Shown: one piece after another, positions 60,983 through 64,000 of the stretch
Layout: each line of letters opens with the position of its first letter
Numbering within the stretch: the stretch's first letter is position 1
Source of the DNA: DATENM01 sp045807765
GTDB lineage: Bacteria > Acidobacteriota > Blastocatellia > UBA7656
DNA length: 64,000 nt
Direction of reading: 5' to 3'
Assembly (NCBI GenBank): GCA_045807765.1
Contig: JBJMGU010000011.1
Location: forward strand, 32,042 to 96,041
Notes under the pieces: generated by a model
Told to the model about the DNA's origin: nothing
What the model saw: the letters and a program-made list of their open reading frames with translations, nothing else
Databases searched by the model: none
Program-made: the position numbers and the translations under genes

Positions 60983-61011
60983 TTGACTTAAAACCCGGCC
61001 CTGACTACAAC
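60983..61011 (+). promoter_or_regulatory. sigma70-type promoter for amidase gene
   Basis: TTGACT (60983-60988), 17-nt spacer, TACAAC (61006-61011). The transcript would begin near 61018, which favours the ATG at 61034 over the GTG at 61019 as the amidase start. Confidence 0.6.
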
Positions 61012-61033
61012 GTCTCCAGTGATTCAAAGTCTT

Positions 61034-63022
61034 ATGTTCAGGCGAGCACGACACAAGTTGATCGCGGATGTGGTGATCTGTGCGGTCGTCTTCTGCCTGA
61101 CGGCGCGGCCCATCCTCAACGCCGCCAACCCTGAGCGCCCGGCGCGCAAGACCGGGACGCTCGCCGAAAGCCTTTTCGATTACGCCGACCAGTTGAGCCG
61201 CGCCCTGCACGAGCGCCCGCTCGAAGCGCGCAGCCTCGGCGATTACCGGCGCGCGCTCGATGCTTACTCACAGGTCGTCCGCCTGAACGCCGATAACTTT
61301 TATTCGGCTGAATCGCTGGCAGCGCGCGCCGAGTTGCAGCGCGAAATGGCCGACGTCAGCGGCGACGCGGCGCTCTATCAACAAGCCATCGAAAGCTATC
61401 GCCGTCTGGTCAACGAACACCCGCACAGCGCTTTTGTCGGCCAGGCGCTTGTCAACGCGGCGCAGATTTATGAAGAGAACCTGCAAGACCTGGACGGCGC
61501 GGCGGGCGCTTATCGAGAATTGATCAGCCATTTTCCCGATTCGATCCTGGCGCGCGAAGCCCGCGCCGTGCTGGCGCGCTTCGAGGCACAACTGGCGCAT
61601 CGTCCGGTTGACGTGACAATGGCCGGCGAACGCCGCAGCGATGGCACGGATGAGCTGACAGGGCCGCCACGGCTGATGAACGTCCGCAGCTTCGCGGGGC
61701 CGGATTACGCGCGCATCGTCATCGATCTGTCGAACGAAGTCGGCTTTGAGCAACAGCGCGCCGGCAATCATTTAACGATTCGGCTGGCGAGCGCGCTGGT
61801 CGCTTCGGCGCTTTATGGCAGACGGTTCATCGTCAGCGACTCTTCCTTGTTGAAGCGCATCACGGTCGCCGAGAGCAGCGCGGCAAACACCGCCTCGCCG
61901 ACAAACACAGCAGCCGGCGCAAGGGTTCAGGTGGATATCGAAGTCGGCTCGCTGATGGATTACTCGGCCTTCCGGCTGTCGCAACCCGACCGCATCGTCG
62001 TTGACCTGCACGCCGCGGGCGCGGCCAGTACATCGGCGCGCGACACGGCACGAGACGTTGACGCCGCCCGGCACAAAGAAGCAGCAAGCGCCAGGGCTGT
62101 AAGCGAAACCGCAACCGCAACCGTACGGACCGCCACGCGCAGCGCGGAAACGGTTCGACCGCGCGCGAATACGGCTGACCGCAACGCCATCTTTAGCTTG
62201 CCGGAAATCAACGAGCCGATTCTGCCGATGAGTTCCGTTGCCGCGACGAAACCGACCGACGCGCCGGCAGCGGCAGCGCAGGAGTTGGGCACAAAGGTGG
62301 ACGCGAAAGCCGCGGAAGCGCCCATCAAGCGCATCGTCATCGATCCGGGGCACGGCGGCCACGACACCGGCACGATCAGCCCCAGTGGCATGCGCGAAAA
62401 AGACCTGGTGTTGGACGTGGCGCGTCGGCTACAGGCTTACATCAAGCATCGGTACGCGGATGTCGAAGTGATTTTGACACGCGACAGCGACCGCTTCGTC
62501 GCGCTCGAAGAACGCACGGCGATTGCGAACTCACGCCGTGCCGACCTCTTCATCTCGATTCACGCCAACGCCAGCCCGGCGCGCGTCGCTTCGGGCGTCG
62601 AAACCTATTTCCTCAGTCCAGATCGGGCGCCACAAGAAGACGCCGACACTGCGGCGCGCGAAAACGCCCGTGTTGCTGCGGAAACGCCGGCGGACAAAGC
62701 CCGTCCGGTTGTCGCCAGCGTCACGGTCGGCAACCGCGTCGCCGAATCGCGCGAGCTGGCGCGCTACATTCAATCGGGATTGGTGCGCGGCATCGGCGCG
62801 GCATCGCCGCGCACGGCGATGAATCGCGGCGTCAAGCACGCGGCTTTCGTTGTGCTGCTGGGCGCAGCCATGCCGAGCGTGCTCGCGGAAGTCTCTTTCC
62901 TATCAAATCCCCAGGACGACGTTTTGTTACAAACATCACAGTTCCGCGACCGCGTCGCGGCGTCGCTTTTTGCGGGATTGAATGCCTACCTGAAACGCAA
63001 CCGCCCGACAGAAAAGAAATGA
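61034..63022 (+). CDS. N-acetylmuramoyl-L-alanine amidase with TPR and AMIN domains
   Basis: Cleaves the bond between MurNAc and the peptide stem during cell separation. It has 662 residues: N-terminal signal/anchor (~10-28), TPR-like region (~40-185; 'LDAYSQVVRLNADNFYSAES', 'YRRLVNEHPHSAFVGQALVNAAQIYE'), an AMIN domain (~205-325; 'DYARIVIDLSNEV', 'YSAFRLSQPDRIVVDL'), a variable linker, then the Amidase_3 zinc domain from ~432. Zn ligands are His440 in 'IDPGHGGHDTG', the Glu in 'MREKDLVLD' and the His in 'FISIHANA'. The TPR block before AMIN is unusual compared with AmiC. The stop codon runs into a GACGCGG array. Confidence 0.93.
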   Translation: MFRRARHKLIADVVICAVVFCLTARPILNAANPERPARKTGTLAESLFDYADQLSRALHERPLEARSLGDYRRALDAYSQVVRLNADNFYSAESLAARAELQREMADVSGDAALYQQAIESYRRLVNEHPHSAFVGQALVNAAQIYEENLQDLDGAAGAYRELISHFPDSILAREARAVLARFEAQLAHRPVDVTMAGERRSDGTDELTGPPRLMNVRSFAGPDYARIVIDLSNEVGFEQQRAGNHLTIRLASALVASALYGRRFIVSDSSLLKRITVAESSAANTASPTNTAAGARVQVDIEVGSLMDYSAFRLSQPDRIVVDLHAAGAASTSARDTARDVDAARHKEAASARAVSETATATVRTATRSAETVRPRANTADRNAIFSLPEINEPILPMSSVAATKPTDAPAAAAQELGTKVDAKAAEAPIKRIVIDPGHGGHDTGTISPSGMREKDLVLDVARRLQAYIKHRYADVEVILTRDSDRFVALEERTAIANSRRADLFISIHANASPARVASGVETYFLSPDRAPQEDADTAARENARVAAETPADKARPVVASVTVGNRVAESRELARYIQSGLVRGIGAASPRTAMNRGVKHAAFVVLLGAAMPSVLAEVSFLSNPQDDVLLQTSQFRDRVAASLFAGLNAYLKRNRPTEKK

Positions 63023-63140
63023 CGCGGCGACGCGGCGACGCGGGGAAGGACAGCCGAGGGAAAAGAAGGCAAGCCGCTGGTCTCTCGTTCTTTCCCTCGC
63101 CGCGTCGCCTCGGTTCCCGCGTCTCTCTTTCACCGCGTCG
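63021..63140. repeat. tandem-repeat hairpin, word GACGCGGC (locus J)
   Basis: Left array GACGCGGC/GACGCGGG from 63021. An inner stem involves GAGGGAAAAGAA and its inverse, and the right array ends at 63140. It fills the whole gap between two convergent genes: the first unit overlaps the amidase TGA, and the last unit encodes the final residues (A-T-R) and TGA of the site-2 protease gene. Same words and loop as locus B. Confidence 0.8.
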
Positions 63141-64000
63141 CCGCCAGATCGTTCAGACTAACGTAGCCGGCGATGTAGCCGTTGGCGTCCAGCACGATGG
63201 CGCGGCCAATGCCGTTGCTCTGCAACAGCGAATGTACCTGCGCCAGCGGCGTGTTGATGTTCATGAACATAGCGTCGTTGACCGGGCGCATCACGTCGCG
63301 CGCCAGCAACTGCGGCCATTGCGCTTTGGGGACGCTCTTTAATTCATCGAGCAGCAGCAGACCGTGGAGCCGTCGGTTATCTACCACAGGGAAGCTGGTG
63401 TAATGATTGTTGCTCAGAACCTTGTTGACGAAGTCCGAGACCTTCATGGTTGGCGGCACCTGCACAACGTCGCGCTTCATCACGTCTTCGACCGTGCCGC
63501 GCTTGACGCGCCACGAGCCGAAATTACGCCCTTCGGTGGTGCCGAGCATCAGCGCGATGATCAACCCAACCGTCAGCAGCCAGATGCCAGTGATGCCGTA
63601 ATCGGGCGCTTTCAAAAAGTAATATATGCCGGTGAGGATCAACGTCAGCGCGATCATCAACCCCGAGCGCACGGCCAGTTGCGTCGCGGCGCGAAAGTTC
63701 TTATTCATCTTCCACAGCAGCGCGCGGAAGACCCGTCCGCCATCAAGCGGCAGCCCCGGCAGGATGTTGAAGCCGGCAAGAAACCAGTTGACGAAACCGA
63801 GGTGGCGAAAGACCTGACCGACCGCGCGGTGCGTCGTCCCTTGAATGAACAGGTCAACGATCAGGTAAGCGATCATGCCGATCAGGAAGCTCGCCGCCGG
63901 GCCGACAATGGCGATCTTGAATTCCGACATCGGCTGCGCCGGCTGGCCGTTTAATGACGCCAGGCCGCCGAACATATAAAGCGTGATCTCGCCTGTGCCC
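63130..64000 (-). CDS. site-2 protease family protein with CBS domains, 5' partial
   Basis: The frame is open beyond the right window edge; the zinc HExxH motif must lie outside. Visible are 'FKIAIVGPAASFLIGMIAYLIVDL' (membrane core), the second active-site motif in 'FNILPGLPLDGGRVFRALLW' (Asp of LDG), more helices, then a CBS pair ('VKRDVVQVPPTMKVSDFVNKVL', 'YTSFPVVDNRRLHGLLLLDEL', 'VMRPVNDAMFMNINTPLAQV'). This is the SpoIVFB/Rip-type M50 family with C-terminal CBS regulation, which performs intramembrane proteolysis of anti-sigma or other membrane proteins. The C-terminal residues are encoded by repeat DNA (locus J). Confidence 0.9.
   Translation of the reverse strand, partial: GTGEITLYMFGGLASLNGQPAQPMSEFKIAIVGPAASFLIGMIAYLIVDLFIQGTTHRAVGQVFRHLGFVNWFLAGFNILPGLPLDGGRVFRALLWKMNKNFRAATQLAVRSGLMIALTLILTGIYYFLKAPDYGITGIWLLTVGLIIALMLGTTEGRNFGSWRVKRGTVEDVMKRDVVQVPPTMKVSDFVNKVLSNNHYTSFPVVDNRRLHGLLLLDELKSVPKAQWPQLLARDVMRPVNDAMFMNINTPLAQVHSLLQSNGIGRAIVLDANGYIAGYVSLNDLAATR

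Overview
The window looks like chromosomal DNA of an Acidobacteriota bacterium, probably class Blastocatellia (inference). The evidence is GC-rich coding sequence, three 'ADOP' permeases (acidobacterial duplicated orphan permeases) with their PadR regulator, an Oar-like TonB-dependent receptor with a carboxypeptidase-regulatory N-terminus, an ECF sigma/Ser-Thr kinase pair, and large secreted repeat proteins. No tRNA, rRNA or CRISPR array was recognised.

Layout. 1-4.5 kb: end of a lectin-like secreted protein and a TonB-dependent receptor closed by a strong terminator. 4.6-10.6 kb: a VIT/vWA surface protein, then gltX and glnS side by side. 10.7-22.5 kb: a PadR/ADOP regulon with a tandem ADOP pair, a KaiC-like ATPase fused to a degenerate receiver, padR and a third ADOP. 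The ADOP pair and padR share a promoter/operator built around a palindrome. 22.8-30.3 kb: a secreted protein of unknown function, a sigma-like factor, a double zinc-finger anti-sigma-like membrane protein and a secreted TPR-CHAT protease-like protein. 30.5-31 kb: two tiny ORFs. 31-39.3 kb: housekeeping genes (PaaK-like ligase, rsmE-prmA, and pgpH-ybeY-corC-era). 39.3-40.3 kb: an IS5-like insertion sequence. 40.4-44.4 kb: small ORFs, ECF sigma and membrane Ser/Thr kinase. 44.5-50.7 kb: queG and a giant SBBP/BNR/FG-GAP secreted protein. 50.9-51.7 kb: a GH19-type lysin split by a nonsense codon. 51.7-57.7 kb: dihydropyrimidinase, class III aminotransferase and aldehyde dehydrogenase (plausibly pyrimidine to beta-alanine catabolism), with a GxxExxY nuclease-like element and a glycosyltransferase interspersed. 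57.8-59.8 kb: a less GC-rich accessory patch. 60-64 kb: lytic transglycosylase, AMIN/amidase and a site-2-protease/CBS protein cut by the window end.

The most unusual feature is the non-coding DNA. Many intergenic gaps are filled by hairpin elements whose arms are tandem 7-8 bp repeats. Each locus uses its own repeat word, most words occur at two loci, and the elements run exactly up to, and sometimes supply, the stop or start codons of the flanking genes. One such element is interrupted by the IS. Another pair of arms encloses the GxxExxY gene as a self-contained cassette between two genes that probably formed an operon.
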